From positions 54,462,734-54,526,733 of the forward strand of contig OX365946.1 of assembly GCA_947247005.1 (NCBI GenBank): DNA of 64,000 nucleotides, given 5' to 3'. The notes under the pieces are model-generated. The model was not told the DNA's origin and ran no database searches. It was given only the letters and a program-made list of their open reading frames with translations. Source of the stretch: Spisula solida (lineage: Eukaryota; Mollusca; Bivalvia; Venerida; Mactridae). Positions 46,104 through 57,721 of the stretch are shown here, piece after piece. Each line of letters begins with the position of its first letter. The stretch's first letter is position 1. The position numbers were made by a program, and so were the translations under genes.

Positions 46104-47420
46104 AACAAGAGGGCCATGTGGCCCTAAGGCCCTAAAGCGCTCACCTGATGACTAGCAGTTAAGGCAGAATCAGTATATGTCTACATTAATATTTGATGTA
46201 GATTTTTCAAATACACACTTTATGGCCAGGTTTTATAAAGATGAGGTAAAATATGTGACCTCTAGATTGTTTACAAGGTTTTTCTTCAATGTGACCTTGT
46301 GACCTAGTTTTTGACCCCAGGTAACCCAGTTGCGAACTTGACCTAGATTTTATAGAGGTTCACAATGTGACCAAGTTTCATTAAGATTATATTAAAAATC
46401 AGACTGCTTGAGTGTTAACAAGGTTTTTCTTTGATTTGACCTAGTTTTTGACCCAGATGACACAGTTATGAACTTGGCCTAGATTTTATTGACACAAACA
46501 TTGTGACGAAGTTTCATAATGATTCAAGTAAAAAATGTGACCTCTATATTTAAACAAGGTTTTTCTTCAATGTGACCTTGTGACCTAGATTTTTATCCCA
46601 TGTGACCCAGTTGTAAATTTGACATATATTTCATAGAGGTTCACATTCTGACCCAGTTTCATTAAGATTATCTCAAAAATGTGACCTCTAGTGTTAACAA
46701 TGTGTTTCTTTGATTTGACCTAGTGACCTAGTGTTTGACCCCAGATGACCCAGTTACAAACTTGACCTAGATTTCATAGAGACAAAGTTTGTGACCAAGT
46801 GTCATAAAGATACTGTAAAAAATGTGACCTCTAGAGTGTTAACAAGGTTTTTCTTCAATGTGACCTAGTTTTTGACCCCAGGTGACCCAGTTGCGAACTT
46901 GACCTATATTTCATAGAGGTTCACATTATGACCAAGTTTCATTAAGAGTAGGTCACAAATGTGACCTCTAGAGTGTTAACAAGGTTTTTCTTTGATTTAA
47001 CCTAGTGACCTAGTGTTTGACCCCAGATGACCCAGTTACAAACTTGACCTAGATTTCATAGAGAAAAAGATTGTGACCAAGTGTCATAAAGATTAGGTAA
47101 AAAATGTGACCTCTAGAGTGTTTACAAGGTTTTTCTTTGATTTGACCTAGTGACTAAGTTTCATAAGGAGTAGGTAAAAAATGTGACCTCTAGAGTGTTA
47201 ACAAGGTTTTTCTTTGATTTAACCTAGTGACCTAGTGTTTGACCTCGGATGACCCAGTTACAAACTTGACCTCGATTTTATAGAGACAAACATTGTGACC
47301 AAGTTTCATAAAGATTAAATGAAAGCTGTGACCTCTAGAGTGTTATCATTCCAATTGTTGGCGACGGACTGTGGACACCGGACATAGGGTGATCACAATA
47401 GCTCACCTTGAGCACTTCGT
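46104..47420 (+). mobile_element. Pearl-like element with many core units
   Basis: It starts CAAGAGGGCCATGTGGCC and GCGCTCACCTGATG and ends GGTGATCACAATAGCTCACC. In between, about eight to nine diverged core units repeat the phrases GTGACCTCTAGAGTGTTAAC, AAGGTTTTTCTT, GACCTAGTTTTTGACCCCAG, ACTTGACCTAGATTT and GACCAAGTTTCAT. Unit length is roughly 140 bp where intact, and some units are shortened. There is only a weak trace of the ACGG microsatellite near 47355. Confidence 0.75.
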
Positions 47421-47429
47421 AAAATCCAG

Positions 47430-47632
47430 TAAGAAACAACAAAGTTACAGAGCAGACACAACTTGCATGACTATATAATCTTTGACCTCTAAGTGTGACC
47501 TTGAACTTTGAGATAGGGACCTGGTCTTGACAAAGTTACAGAGTGGACACGATTTTGCTAACAGACCGACAGACCAACTAACATGATGACTCCAGTATAC
47601 CCCCTTCAAACTTTGCTTGCAGGGGTTTTATT
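47430..47632 (+). repeat. Pearl-related fragment ending in CCAGTATACCCCC
   Basis: Repeats of a phrase about an added or shared ACAAAGTTACAGAG(T/C)GGACAC lie either side of a GACCTTGAACTTTGA segment. They are followed by ACAGACCGACAGACCAACTA and CCAGTATACCCCCTTC with a GCAGGGGTTTTA end. The ending is shared with 47806-47990. Confidence 0.55.
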
Positions 47633-47805
47633 ATAAGTGAAAATCATTAACAGGACAATAAATGACTTAAAATTGAGTTGACCAAGTTGAGCTGAAGATA
47701 TGCTCACCTAGCTTTAGTACTGAAAAATTAAGTCACGACAAGTATCATTGAAATCCAACCAATGGCTAAATAGAAATAAAGCAGATAAAATTATCAGTGT
47801 AAACT

Positions 47806-47990
47806 AGAGCTGTCGCCATTTGGCAGACTAATATACCCCCGCCGGCAAAGGACTATAATTCTGCCAATATTCATCGCAGCGCAAATTTCTTTCTTCATGC
47901 ACATCTATATGTTGAGGTTGTCCGGACGGACGGACAGACAAACTGAATCCAGTATACCCCCTTACAACTCGTTGTGCAGGGGTATAAAAG
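47806..47990 (+). mobile_element. Small pearl-like element, second family
   Basis: It opens CTAGAGCTGTCGCC with ATATACCCCCGCCGGC. It has GGACGGACGGACAGACAAAC and closes CCAGTATACCCCCTTACAAC with GCAGGGGTATAAAA. It has the same layout as the larger elements with no full core unit. Confidence 0.6.
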
Positions 47991-48486
47991 GGCACTTAAT
48001 TTCTTCAAATTGATTAGACCAACATGTGCACACTATGCACAGCTAGACTTGGTACTGATCAGTCCTACAAAGGTTCATTGCATCTGATCAATGGTTATCA
48101 AGAAATTGCTTGGACAAAAATATAAGTGTAAAAACACAGGTCACTAACTCCCTTAAAACTGATCCGACCAACATGCGCCAACAATATGCCCAATTAAATT
48201 TGGTACTAAAAAGTCATTCAAAATTTCATTGAAATCTGACCAATAGTTACAAAATAATAGCTCGGACAAAAATATAAGTGTAAAAAACAAATGGCAATAA
48301 CTCCCTTTAACTTCATAAGACTAAGATGCGCCAACAATATTCACAACTTACACAACTAATAAGGCATACAAAAATCAGACAAATGGTAACAGATAAATAG
48401 CGCTGACAAAATTGCATGGACCAACCAACTAACAGACTGACCTCAAGCATGACTCCAACATACTTTGTATCTGGGGGTATAATAAG
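47991..48486 (+). repeat. Pearl-like core units, second family
   Basis: Two to three units of about 150 bp repeat phrases such as AGACTTGGTACTGATCAGTC and GGACAAAAATATAAGTGTAA, with CCAACAATATG between. The block ends ATACTTTGTATCTGGGGGTA. The same units occur at 50580-51190 and, on the other strand, at 62233-63060. Confidence 0.65.
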
Positions 48487-48604
48487 GTCAATATCAATGT
48501 CATCTATAAATATAATAGGCTTAACATATACAATGTAGTCGTAAGTTATGCATATCCTTGTTGCAATGGAAAGCAAAAATCTTTAATAGTTTTTAAGAAA
48601 TGGA

Positions 48605-49560
48605 CACTAACAACAAGAGGGCCCAAAGGGCCCTTGGTCGCTCACCTGTCGAACTTCACCTAGATTTTGTTGAGGTGGTCATTGTGACCAAGTTTTGTAC
48701 AGATTAGGCCAATATTGTGATGTCTAGTGACTACACAAGGTTTTTATATGATTGACATAATGACCTACTTTTTGACCCCAGATGACCCAATATCGAACTT
48801 GACCTACATTTTGTTGTGTTTATCATTGTGACCAAGTTTCGTAAAGATTATGCTAAAACTGTGACCTCTAGTGACTACACAAGATTTTTCTATGATTTGA
48901 CCTTGTGACCTAGTTTTTGACCCCGGATGACCCAATATCAAACCTGACCTAGATTTTGTTGAGATGATCATTGTGACCAAGTTTCATAAAGATTAAGCCA
49001 AAATTGTGACCTCTAGTGACTACACAAGGTTTTTCTATGATTTGACCTTGTGACCTAGTTTTTGACCCCGGATGACCCAATATCGAACTTGACCTAGATT
49101 TTGTTGATATGATCATTGTGACCAAGTTTCATAAAGATTAATTCAAAATTTTGACCTCTAGTGACTACACAAGGTTTTTCTATGATTTAACCTTGTGACC
49201 TAGTTTTTGACCCCGGATGAATCAATATCGAACTTGACCTAGATTTTGTTAGGATGATCATCGGACCAAGTTTCATAAATATTAAGTCAAAATTGTGACC
49301 TCTAGTGACTACACAAGGTTTTTCTATTATTTGACCTAGTGACCTAGTTTTTGACCCTATATGACCCAATATCGAACTTGGCCTAGATTTTGTTGAGATG
49401 ATCATTGTGACTAAGTTTCATAAGGATTAGGCTAAAATTGTGACCTCTAGTGTCTACACAAGCCAATTGTTGACGGACGGACGACGGACGGACAGAAGGA
49501 CGGACGGACGAAGAGTGATCACAAAAGCTCACTCTGTCACTTTGTGACAGGTGAGCTAAA
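48605..49560 (+). mobile_element. Pearl-like element, regular 145-bp core array
   Basis: It starts GAGGGCCCAAAGGGCCC and GGTCGCTCACCTGTCG. The phrase GTGACCTCTAGTGACTACAC (or a close variant) recurs at 48718, 48861, 49006, 49151, 49295 and 49440, a period of 143-145 bp. Then come the GACGGACGGACGACGGACGG microsatellite and the end GTGACAGGTGAGCTAAAA, inverted relative to the start. Reading frames across it only translate the repeat (serine-valine-arginine-proline runs). It is the clearest pearl element in the window. Confidence 0.88.
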
Positions 49561-49562
49561 AA

Positions 49563-49920
49563 CATTTAAACAAGAGATGTTTGTAAAACACGTATGCCCC
49601 AATGGCAGCCCAATAGTCAGAAATGGTAAAGGTCACAGTGACATTGGCCTTTGACCTACTGACCCCAAAATAGAGATCAATAGGTATCATCTACTGTTGA
49701 TGACCAACCTCCATGTGAAGTTTGAAGGTCCTAGGGAAAAGCATTCTTAAGTTATTGAACGGATACCATTAGAATAGTCAGAAATGGTAACGATCACAGT
49801 GGCCTTAACCTTTGACCTACTGACCTCATAATAAAACGGACGTATACTATTACTATATCCCTTCGCCTTCGGCCTTTGTCGACAAAAGCTCACTATGTGA
49901 CAGGTGTGCTAAAAATATTA
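49563..49920 (+). repeat. Pearl-related element, short
   Basis: It begins ACAAGAGATGTTTGTAAAAC. It contains two partial units with AGTCAGAAATGGTAA and CCTTTGACCTACTGACC, and ends CTCACTATGTGACAGGTGTG followed by CTAAAAAT. It abuts the previous element. Confidence 0.6.
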
Positions 49921-50159
49921 CGTCAACCAGACATTTTGACAATAATAAAGAGCTTGTCATGCATTATGTAACATACATGTTACTGTAATTGTCCTAAGTT
50001 GATTAAACCAATAGTCCATAGCACTGTCACAAACTTGACAAATCCACACAACAGTTTTGGTTTTATGGACTTAAATTGCATGTTCAAAACATATTTTACT
50101 ATCCTTTCTTCTGAGGCAACACTATTTCTGCAATATACACTGTCTTGAACTATTCTGAA

Positions 50160-50196
50160 TTATTCAATATAAATGCTGTTCTCATCTAGGAATGAA
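50160..50196 (-). CDS. Possible terminal coding exon of the minus-strand gene
   Basis: On the minus strand a strong acceptor, TTGTTTTCTTTATTTCAG, precedes the exon. In one phase the exon reads SFLDENSIYIE then a stop. That phase does not match the phase-1 exit of the exon at 51656-51727, from which direct joining gives VHS then stop. At least one exon would have to lie between them, or the acceptor belongs elsewhere. A 29-base mini-exon at about 50414-50442 is one weak possibility. The reading is tentative. Confidence 0.2.
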
Positions 50197-50299
50197 CTGA
50201 AATAAAGAAAACAAAACAATATTTTACAATTATATGACAATGCATTGATTAAGTACAGTATTACACAAAGACATATTAATTATAGTGATTACGTCCAGG

Positions 50300-50579
50300 G
50301 TTCCATCCGTTTTAACACCATTTCTCAACAATCGTTCAGTTCTTTACGGTGACGAAACCCCCTTATTGACTTTCCTTGACTGTAATAACCAGCACTAATT
50401 AAGTAGTAATTACCCTTCCTAATAGAAAAAGCAACTTCTCCACTGTGTAGGAAAATCAACTTTGTTGGCAAATTTGCATGGGAAAGTGTATGGAACAATT
50501 TGGATGGCCGGATTGCAAATCCAGTTCATTAACCCCTGGGTGGACTGGTTCCATCAGAGGCCGGCCATATCAAAGATGA
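50300..50579. other. Unassigned sequence between repeats
   Basis: Contains a locally GC-richer part (50500-50575) with GGATGGCCGGATTGCAAATC. No gene or RNA could be supported. Confidence 0.35.
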
Positions 50580-51190
50580 AGGGTACCAGTTACCATGTGC
50601 CCCTCAAAGGGTCATAACTGTGGCAATAACAAGAAATATCACTGAATGGTATGAATACCCCCGCTACTACTTGACACAATCACTCAAATGTGCTCTGACT
50701 TATAAATTTTATGCACAACTAGAGTTGGTCCTGATCAGTCATGCATGCAAAATTACATTGAAGTCAGACCAATAGTTACAGAGAAATAGAGCTGACAACA
50801 TTAATAGGTGTAAAAAACAAAGGGCAATAACTCAAATGTGTGCCGACAAAATGCACAACTAGGCTTGGTAAAGATCAGTCATGCACAGTTTCGTTGAAAT
50901 CCTACTACTGGTAACAGAGAAATAGCACGGACAAAATTTATAAACATATAAACAAAGGGCCGTAACTCCCTTAAAATTCATCCAACCAACGTGTCCCAAC
51001 AATATGCATAACTAGACTTGGTACTGATTTTTCATGCAAAGTTTCATTGAAATTCTACCGTCGGTAACAGAGACATAGCACAGACAAATTTTACATGGAC
51101 AAACAGGTCAACAGATCAACCAACTAACCTCAAGCATGACTCCAATATAGCCCCCATATACTTTGTATCAGGGATGTATAATTATAGGAC
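50580..51190 (+). repeat. Pearl-like element, second family
   Basis: Three to four core units of about 150 bp with AAAGGGC(A/C)(A/G)TAACTC, CTTGGTA(C/A)(T/A)GAT(C/T)(A/T)(G/T)TCATGC and GTAACAGAGA(A/C)ATAGCAC. It ends in CAACCAACTAACCTCAAGCA and TAGCCCCCATATACTTTGTA. The opposite-strand version is at 62233-63905. Confidence 0.7.
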
Positions 51191-51655
51191 CTACAGTCCT
51201 GACAATATGACCAACTAGGTTTAATTGTACTAACAATCGTGAATGCATGTTAAGTTTCTAGTTAATCATTGGTTGGATGTCAATGAAACTTGACATGATT
51301 AGTTGGTAGATAAAGAAAACACATCTATATATACAAACATATTCTTGGCAATTAAAAGGCAATTACTCTAGCAATAAACATCGTTCTAAAAAAGTTTGAT
51401 TTTATGCGAGAGACACAAATCTTTCCTTTCTATTATTTGCTTAGCAGTGAAAGCTGGCTTCTTTCCTTTATTGCTAATGGCAACTGATACCATCAGAACT
51501 GAGATTGATTAAAATAATCTAAAAGAATGCATTAATCATTTAATGTCCAGATTATTAATATACTTTAAGTCTATGTATACAAGTAGTATATGGCATATAT
51601 TTACTTGAAGTATACCGTATTAACTAAAAAGTCACTGTGCAAGTTTGAATCTTAC
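51191..51655. other. Probable intron sequence
   Basis: AT-rich with nothing recognisable. If the minus-strand exons are real, this is intronic. Confidence 0.35.
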
Positions 51656-51727
51656 CTTCAGTATGTAATTTAACCACTTTTAGTATAACCAAGTCTTTTA
51701 CCATCCGCCTGTTCACTACCGGTAATT
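51656..51727 (-). CDS. Candidate exon 2 of unrecognised minus-strand gene, 72 bp
   Basis: On the minus strand, AATTTGTTTCAG precedes the exon and GAAG followed by GTAAGATTC ends it, both close to consensus. Length is 72 bp. Entered in phase 1, using the leftover G of the exon at 57278-57317, it reads ELPVVNRRMVKDLVILKVVK then LHTE and leaves one base, so phase is preserved. The other two frames contain stops. No family is recognised from this fragment. The basic, hydrophobic-alternating sequence has no clear domain. The intron to exon 1 would be about 5.55 kb. Confidence rests on matching splice sites and phase, not on homology. Confidence 0.45.
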
Positions 51728-53589
51728 CTGAAACAAATTTATAAATTTTCAATATTTAAAAAATGAAAGCTTTTTACGCATGTACTTTGATATGGGAATA
51801 CGCATTGGTTTAAATAAATAAAACTTTAAATGAGTGAAAAGAACAGTATTTTTCAAATCATGTATTTTGTGATTCAAAATTGGTTTGTCACAGGAAATAT
51901 GTAACGTCCGTACCCCCTCTGTATTAACTACAAAGTTCAACAGAATATCTTGACACTCGTTTATACATAGTACCAGTCTTATTTTAGACACAGCATAAAC
52001 ATTGATATCATTACATAAAATGAGCCTTTTTTAATAAAGGAACAAAAATCATGTAGTGTCCGTCCCCTATTAGACATGGTCCAGTGCCAAAAAGCAGGCC
52101 TTTAAGTTGACTTTATTATGAGTAATTATCCTTTTTAAAAGGTATTTAATGTAAAATCATACAAATGATTAGTTTCTTTAAAAACTGAATGATAAAACTT
52201 TTTGTTTTAATTAATGGTTATTTATACTTAAATATATTCAATTTTTACTTATAAATATTTTAATTTATATTTTATGTCACTTTTTTCTACTTCAATTGTA
52301 TTTTGTACATTATAAATTGTCTCTCGCATAGAATTGTAAAAGTAGTTTTTACAAAAGAAGTTTCAAATTCTTTAATCTACTAATTTATATGATATTATAT
52401 ATTGTTTGCTTAGACAAAGAAAATTTGTAATATTTAATAGGAAGATTAAAAACAACATTCATTTATTGAGGGGATGGACGTTAACAGTTCAAGGGGGTGG
52501 ACATTATAGTTATGCATCAATTGTCAGTTACTGGTATGATTTAAGTTTTTATTTCTGATAAGTCAATATTTATACAAATCAAAGATCTAATAATACACTT
52601 TTTGTACAGATAAATTTTAGTAATTAACCTATTCTTTTTTCAGATGCATTATTTCATAAATGGCATTATTTTATATTAAATCCATGGCTTTATTTTTAAA
52701 ATATATTACAGAGTGTACTCTGTCTTCTAAATATTAAAGTATGTACTGCAGTCATAAACATCACTTTTTATCTTACTTTAATAATTCCTAGTTTAGTTGA
52801 TCTCCAAATCAAACCAATATACAATCCTTTCAAATCAAAGGAGTTATATAGTCTTTTTCCTGTCTCATGCTATTTCAATAATTTAACATCAATTCCTTGT
52901 AAACACAATAGATCCCTGCTACCACTACATGATCCCTAATTTATGCAGCCACTGTCCACAATACTAATATACAACCCTTTCAAGTGGTAGGTTTATGGTC
53001 TATTTTGCAGTCTCCTGCAGCTTCAATTATTGATAATAAAAACATAGACCTGGCTTAGGATTTGAGCTAGGTTTTGTAATATTACATAATAGGGAGGAGA
53101 TAATTAATAACTGCAAAGGTAATATTGCACAGTCTGACTTGTGGGAGGAATTAATTTAATATACAGTCTGGCTCTGTACATTCAGGGAGGAGCTCAATAT
53201 GGTCAGATAAAAAATACATATTGTATAAAAATGACATGTATAGTATAAATATAATTGATTACAAATGGTATTACAAATTTCTATGAATGTGCGGTGCCAA
53301 GATAATTATATAATAATGATGAATATGTATGCCCAGTGTGCCAGTAAGAACTATGATGAATATGCCCTGGGAAGTGTGCAAGTATGAACTAAGATGGTAA
53401 TAATGCCCTGTACACCAATATTAACTATACTGAATATGCATGATATTCTTTTCTTGTAATTAATAGATGCTGTGATGTATGTGTGTTTGTACAGTTCTCT
53501 GTATTAAGACATTATATTCACTATTTCAAACTAATTAATTAACTAATTTTATTTATGACCTTATTAATTAGTGTAACTTTATACAGTGG
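51728..53589. other. Probable intron sequence, very AT-rich
   Basis: No gene or repeat family recognised. A short echo is present: AATA(T/C)ACAA(T/C)CCTTTCAA(A/G)T near 52819 and 52970. Confidence 0.4.
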
Positions 53590-53990
53590 TGATAGTTTAA
53601 GTCACTGGTAACGCACTGGGCCTGTTATCCAGAGGTTGTGGGCTCAAATTCCACGGACTTGACGGAAATATTTATTATATTTCTCGCTGTATTTGACCGT
53701 GCGTACTGCCAAGTATCTGGGTTAAGGTGCCAGGAAGCTGTGTATCGGTGCTATACACAGGGCACATGAAAGAACCCGGCTGTCTATTCGAAATAAGAGG
53801 CAGCACCTGACATGGCTGTATCTAATCTATCTCTCTCCCTTAAGGGCATTCTCTCAGTCGGTCAGATCATGCTGTATTTGCAAAGGTAGAGGATAGTCCT
53901 GCGTCCTTGTGGCTGCAACACTATAATGTAAGTGCCTTTGAATGTGTGTTTGCTTGAAAAAGGCGCTCTATAAATCTGGTATATTTATTT
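53590..53990 (+). mobile_element. tRNA-derived SINE, older copy
   Basis: The head is diverged: AGTTTAAGTCACTGGTAACG and GGGCTCAAATTCC for the A and B boxes. The body has CTGTGTATCGGTGCTATACA and TATTCGAAATAAGAGGCAGC, and the tail is AAAAGGCGCTCTATAAATCT followed by GGTATATTTATTTAATTTAT. It is the same family as 24032-24456 with more substitutions. Confidence 0.82.
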
Positions 53991-55061
53991 AATTTATTTA
54001 TTAGCTTTCTGTATTGATTACAATGTTTAAAGAAATACCTTCTTATAATAATAAATCTACATGAGATTGCTTTAACTATTTTAATAATTAAAGTGGTAAT
54101 CACAGTCCTGAGTTATAACTTAATTAATAGATATTGATCTAATTATGTGGTCTAAAATCATAATTTGCATGTTTTGCATAGGAAATGTTTCAGAAACACG
54201 TATTTTATATATCTAAAATGATGTTTTTGGGAGGCGTTTAAGCCTCTCATTACTACCATTGCCCATTTCTTACAAAATACAAAATTAACCGCCTTTAGGC
54301 TGCTATGTGAATCCGCATTCAAGTAGTTCCAGAAACTGTCAACATTCCCAATACTGCTACATACCGGTATGTTACTCCCAATTTTTTAACTGATTTAAGC
54401 CAATCAGCAACATTTGTTTATTCCAAGATCAAAAATTATTGTGAAACTGTTCGTTAAATCGATATTTTTGCAAAAAAATCACTACACTGGCCGATACCGA
54501 ACTTGTTTCATAATACGAAAATGACGTGTTCATCAAATGTCCCCGCTGTAAAGCTATTTTTAGACTACGGTCAAGTGATGGTTTTATCAATGAATCGTAT
54601 ACGGTCTGCAAAGTACTGTTATGCAATCATATGGTGTCGCTGTACTAGCTAGCCGCTTTCTATAGACTGTCTCACGCTGTAAGGGAATTGATTACAAGAC
54701 CGTACTGTAGAATCTGATAAATAGGCGCGTAGTATTATTTTAAAGCCACTTTTGATATACGCATTCAATGCACGTATTACATATAAATTAATATGCACCT
54801 TTTAACAATTATTTAGATACCCAACATGCCTATATAGTCACATATGCCTACTTTGACATTCAAGACAAGATCGGCAGTAAGAAAACGAACATTAAACATG
54901 TAAAGTCGGTTTAAGCTTTAGTAGCAGCAACCAGATCGCCTCCCATCAGTACTCTCAGTGCTTTGATTATACACGGTGTAATAATGTGTATAAAAAGAAG
55001 AGATAATACACTTTTTTCAGTGTTTATGTTTGCTGTCTGTATCCAGGGACATATTCACAGG
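53991..55061. other. Probable intron or intergenic sequence
   Basis: A small imperfect hairpin GAGGCGTTTAAGCCTC lies at about 54232-54247. No gene supported. Confidence 0.4.
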
Positions 55062-55135
55062 GTGGACAAGTGGTCCAGTGGTAAGAGCTTAGTATTGACT
55101 GCTGATCCGAAGATGTGGATTCTATCCCGCCACAT
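55062..55135 (+). repeat. tRNA-like SINE head
   Basis: AAGTGGTCCAGTGGTAAGAG resembles an A box and GTGGATTCTATCCCGCCAC a B box region. The reading frame that crosses it is incidental. Acceptor-stem pairing is not convincing, so it is a SINE head or tRNA pseudogene. Confidence 0.45.
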
Positions 55136-55392
55136 GCCTGATTAAAACAGAAATGCTTTCCATTTGAAGTGTTTCCCATGGTGTACCTAACGTTACTAAA
55201 ATTACAATTACTGACAGTCTTTCGAACGAGACTTTAGACAGATCGAGGTCCCGTGTATGATTAAAAGAACCAGGGATGCTTCTGGAAATGGGGCATCTTC
55301 TGTATCATGCACTATCCTCCCAAACTAAAGTGACTAACCTCTTCTGGGGGTCTCTCCCATATGGGTTTCTGGTGGCGAGGATAAATTAAAGC

Positions 55393-56028
55393 ATATGAGC
55401 TAGTCTCCAGGAAAACCTGCTATTTTGACAAATCATTTGATGTTGAGATTTTTTATTATCTAAAAGAGTAATCTTAATATCTTAATGAAGCAAAATGCAA
55501 AAGAAATTTGGTTAATATCATGATTTTTAAGGAAGTTACAGCTGTTTAGTTGAGGCCCTATTCAGGCCCTGTTTAGCATGACATCGCAAGCGTCATTCAA
55601 ACGTTATACGACGTCGTTGTAACAAGTACTTTATAAATACTGCATTTGATCAATTCTTGACGTAAACTGGTTAAAGTGGTATCAAGTTTTAGAATGATGT
55701 TTTAAGTTTAAAAATATACATCCAAATTGTAAATGTTCACATTTAGAGAGACTACTAGTTACTGTTTTAAACAACTAACTCCTCGTTTTTCTCAATCAGA
55801 GTACTTTTCTGAAATTGGTCACCATAGTAACAAAGTAAATGATTTCGACATTATTGATTATTAATTAAAAAATTTAAAGCTAAGATGTAGTAATATATGG
55901 ATAAATGACTTAAAATTGAATCTATTGGTATGTCATTTTTTCTTATTTGAAAGCTTTTTTTAGAGCTTGTTACATGCAGTAGATTATAAATGTCAATATA
56001 GCAGGTTTTCCTGGAGACTGGCTCATAT
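55393..56028. mobile_element. Inverted-repeat element (MITE), 636 bp
   Basis: The left end ATATGAGCTAGTCTCCAGGA plus AAACCTGCTATTTTGACA is matched on the complement of the right end by ATATGAGCCAGTCTCCAGGA plus AAACCTGCTATATTGACA: 38 bp with two mismatches. The interior is AT-rich with no transposase frame. TA may be the target duplication if the ends are taken two bases in. Confidence 0.85.
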
Positions 56029-56070
56029 AAAAAATAAGGACAAATTTGGTGGGGGCGTTTGGACCTGAAG

Positions 56071-56085
56071 CCCCCCCCCCCCCCC
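56071..56085. repeat. Poly-C tract
   Basis: Fifteen consecutive C. A minus-strand open frame across it gives a glycine run and is not a gene. Confidence 0.9.
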
Positions 56086-56718
56086 AACCCAGCTGGCTGG
56101 CTATATACCAATGAATTGATCAATTGGTGGCTAACTATATCTCTTGGCATCTTTCTATAGAGACCTGTATATTGGACATGTAAAATATGACATCCACTGT
56201 ATAGGCCCCCAGGCATGACTAATCAAGCACTCAACATGACCTACTGCTGTTGAAGATGTGATTTGTGAAACTGATAAGACAATTAAAAGTGTGTTTAGGT
56301 TGATTAAAGATGGTCAGCCACAGATTACATATATAACTGATGTTCACCATTTAATCCCATTAAATTTGAGCATGGTGATTAAAAATTAAAGTTTTACCTG
56401 AAGAATTGATAGTTAAATATGACATGCATGTACATTGTAATATAATTACAGAGAGAAAAATGTATCCTTTTCATTTCTTGTTGGTACAATTAATTAGGAT
56501 TAAATGTTTGAATGGAAAGTAATGATCACAATATTTTTAAATATCATCCATTTTGACATTGAAATGTGTTTGATAAATTTTAGTACTAAGAACTATTTTA
56601 TATCACTGAATATTAGCTAAAAATTTAAAGTGCAGGAAATCTCATTAGGCCCACAGACTGCTACGTGCCTGAATATGTTTTTATTATATTATTTATAAAT
56701 ATATCCAGACGACAGGAT

Positions 56719-56877
56719 AGGAACCTGATATTTTAAAACACATATGGCCCAAAACACTATCCAAGCTTAATTACTGGCAATTTTCTATACGGCCGGGTGC
56801 TTCTCAGTAAGTTGAGTAACGGGCCCTGTAAGGCTGTATAGTGTTTTGGGCCATATATTCTAAAATATCAGGTTCCT
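56719..56877. mobile_element. Fold-back element, 159 bp
   Basis: AGGAACCTGATATTTTA, then a few mismatches, then TATGGCCCAAAACACTAT form the left arm. The complement of the right end reads the same with two or three differences. Arms are about 42 bp and the unpaired middle about 75 bp. It could be a very small MITE or a fold-back insertion. TA target sites are not obvious. Confidence 0.75.
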
Positions 56878-57277
56878 GTAGGCCTACATAAATTATCATT
56901 TTAAAAAACATCATGTTTGAATAAATTACACCATTTTAATTCATACATTGAATGAAGAAATCTTCACATTGAGGGAACACACCTCCATTGTCCCCCCCCA
57001 CCTTCAACCTCATCTGCCCTGGACCCCCCCCCCGTGTTTATGCATGGAAGACAAGAACAAAATGATCATAACATACATGATTTTACCTTTTTAACTTTAA
57101 TCTTGTAATTTAAATCTTTATAATGGTACAGCCTACTACATGTTCACATTATTAATTTACATACATGTAGTTGATTTCTATAATATCACGTAGATCTACA
57201 TGTTTTTTCTACTAATTCTAGATAACGTAGAATCTACGCAATAATTTAATAACTAATTGATTACTTCAATTACTTAC

Positions 57278-57317
57278 CTTCGTCAACTTGTCCAGGTGTA
57301 GAATATGTATCTTCCAT
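57278..57317 (-). CDS. Candidate first coding exon of minus-strand gene
   Basis: On the minus strand, ATG at 57317 opens MEDTYSTPGQVDE plus one base, then GAAG followed by GTAAGT, a perfect donor. The acidic, serine/proline-bearing start looks like an ordinary cytosolic N-terminus with no signal peptide. The start was chosen because it is the only ATG in frame between the donor and upstream stops that I could find. The candidate continues in phase into 51656-51727. Its ATG is 404 bp from that of the plus-strand candidate, in a divergent arrangement. No family is recognised. Confidence 0.5.
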
Positions 57318-57721
57318 CGCAATATAGATTAGATGTTGAAAATAATTCACTAACAACCAAGTGCGTACGTATATCCTTGGTTTAACTGTTTAAGTGTTAA
57401 AGACAATTTCCAGGACGAATTCATTAATTATAAACGTGTAAAACATAATTGAGAAATGTCGTTTTAAAACACTACAGCAAACTGTTAATTCTTTCTGATG
57501 TATTATTTTGCAAACATTATAAAGTTTCTAATCGATAAATCCAAGTAAAACGACATATAAGAAGATAAACATTAAACATTACGTTGCCTTTATAAGAATG
57601 GTCCCTACACATATAATGGACTAGACCAGGCACCCCACTGCGTAATCTGTCTACCGGTCAGTGTGTACACACACGACATAAACCGCGTGAAGCTGAAGAG
57701 GACTGCATCTTTACACGGACC
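57318..57721. promoter_or_regulatory. Candidate bidirectional promoter and 5' untranslated regions
   Basis: It separates two divergent candidate first exons. A TTTATAAG phrase near 57590 is TATA-like for the plus strand. The part 57640-57720 is locally GC-richer and includes ACCGGTCAGTGTGTACACAC. No transcript start can be seen directly. This is inference from the exon arrangement. Confidence 0.4.

Noticed and set aside
49187..49565. Minus-strand open frames rich in Ser-Val-Arg-Pro
   Set aside because: They are translations of the 145-bp pearl-like units and the ACGG microsatellite.
55851..56216. 121-codon minus-strand open frame
   Set aside because: It runs through the poly-C tract (glycine run) and the end of an inverted-repeat element, with no family likeness.
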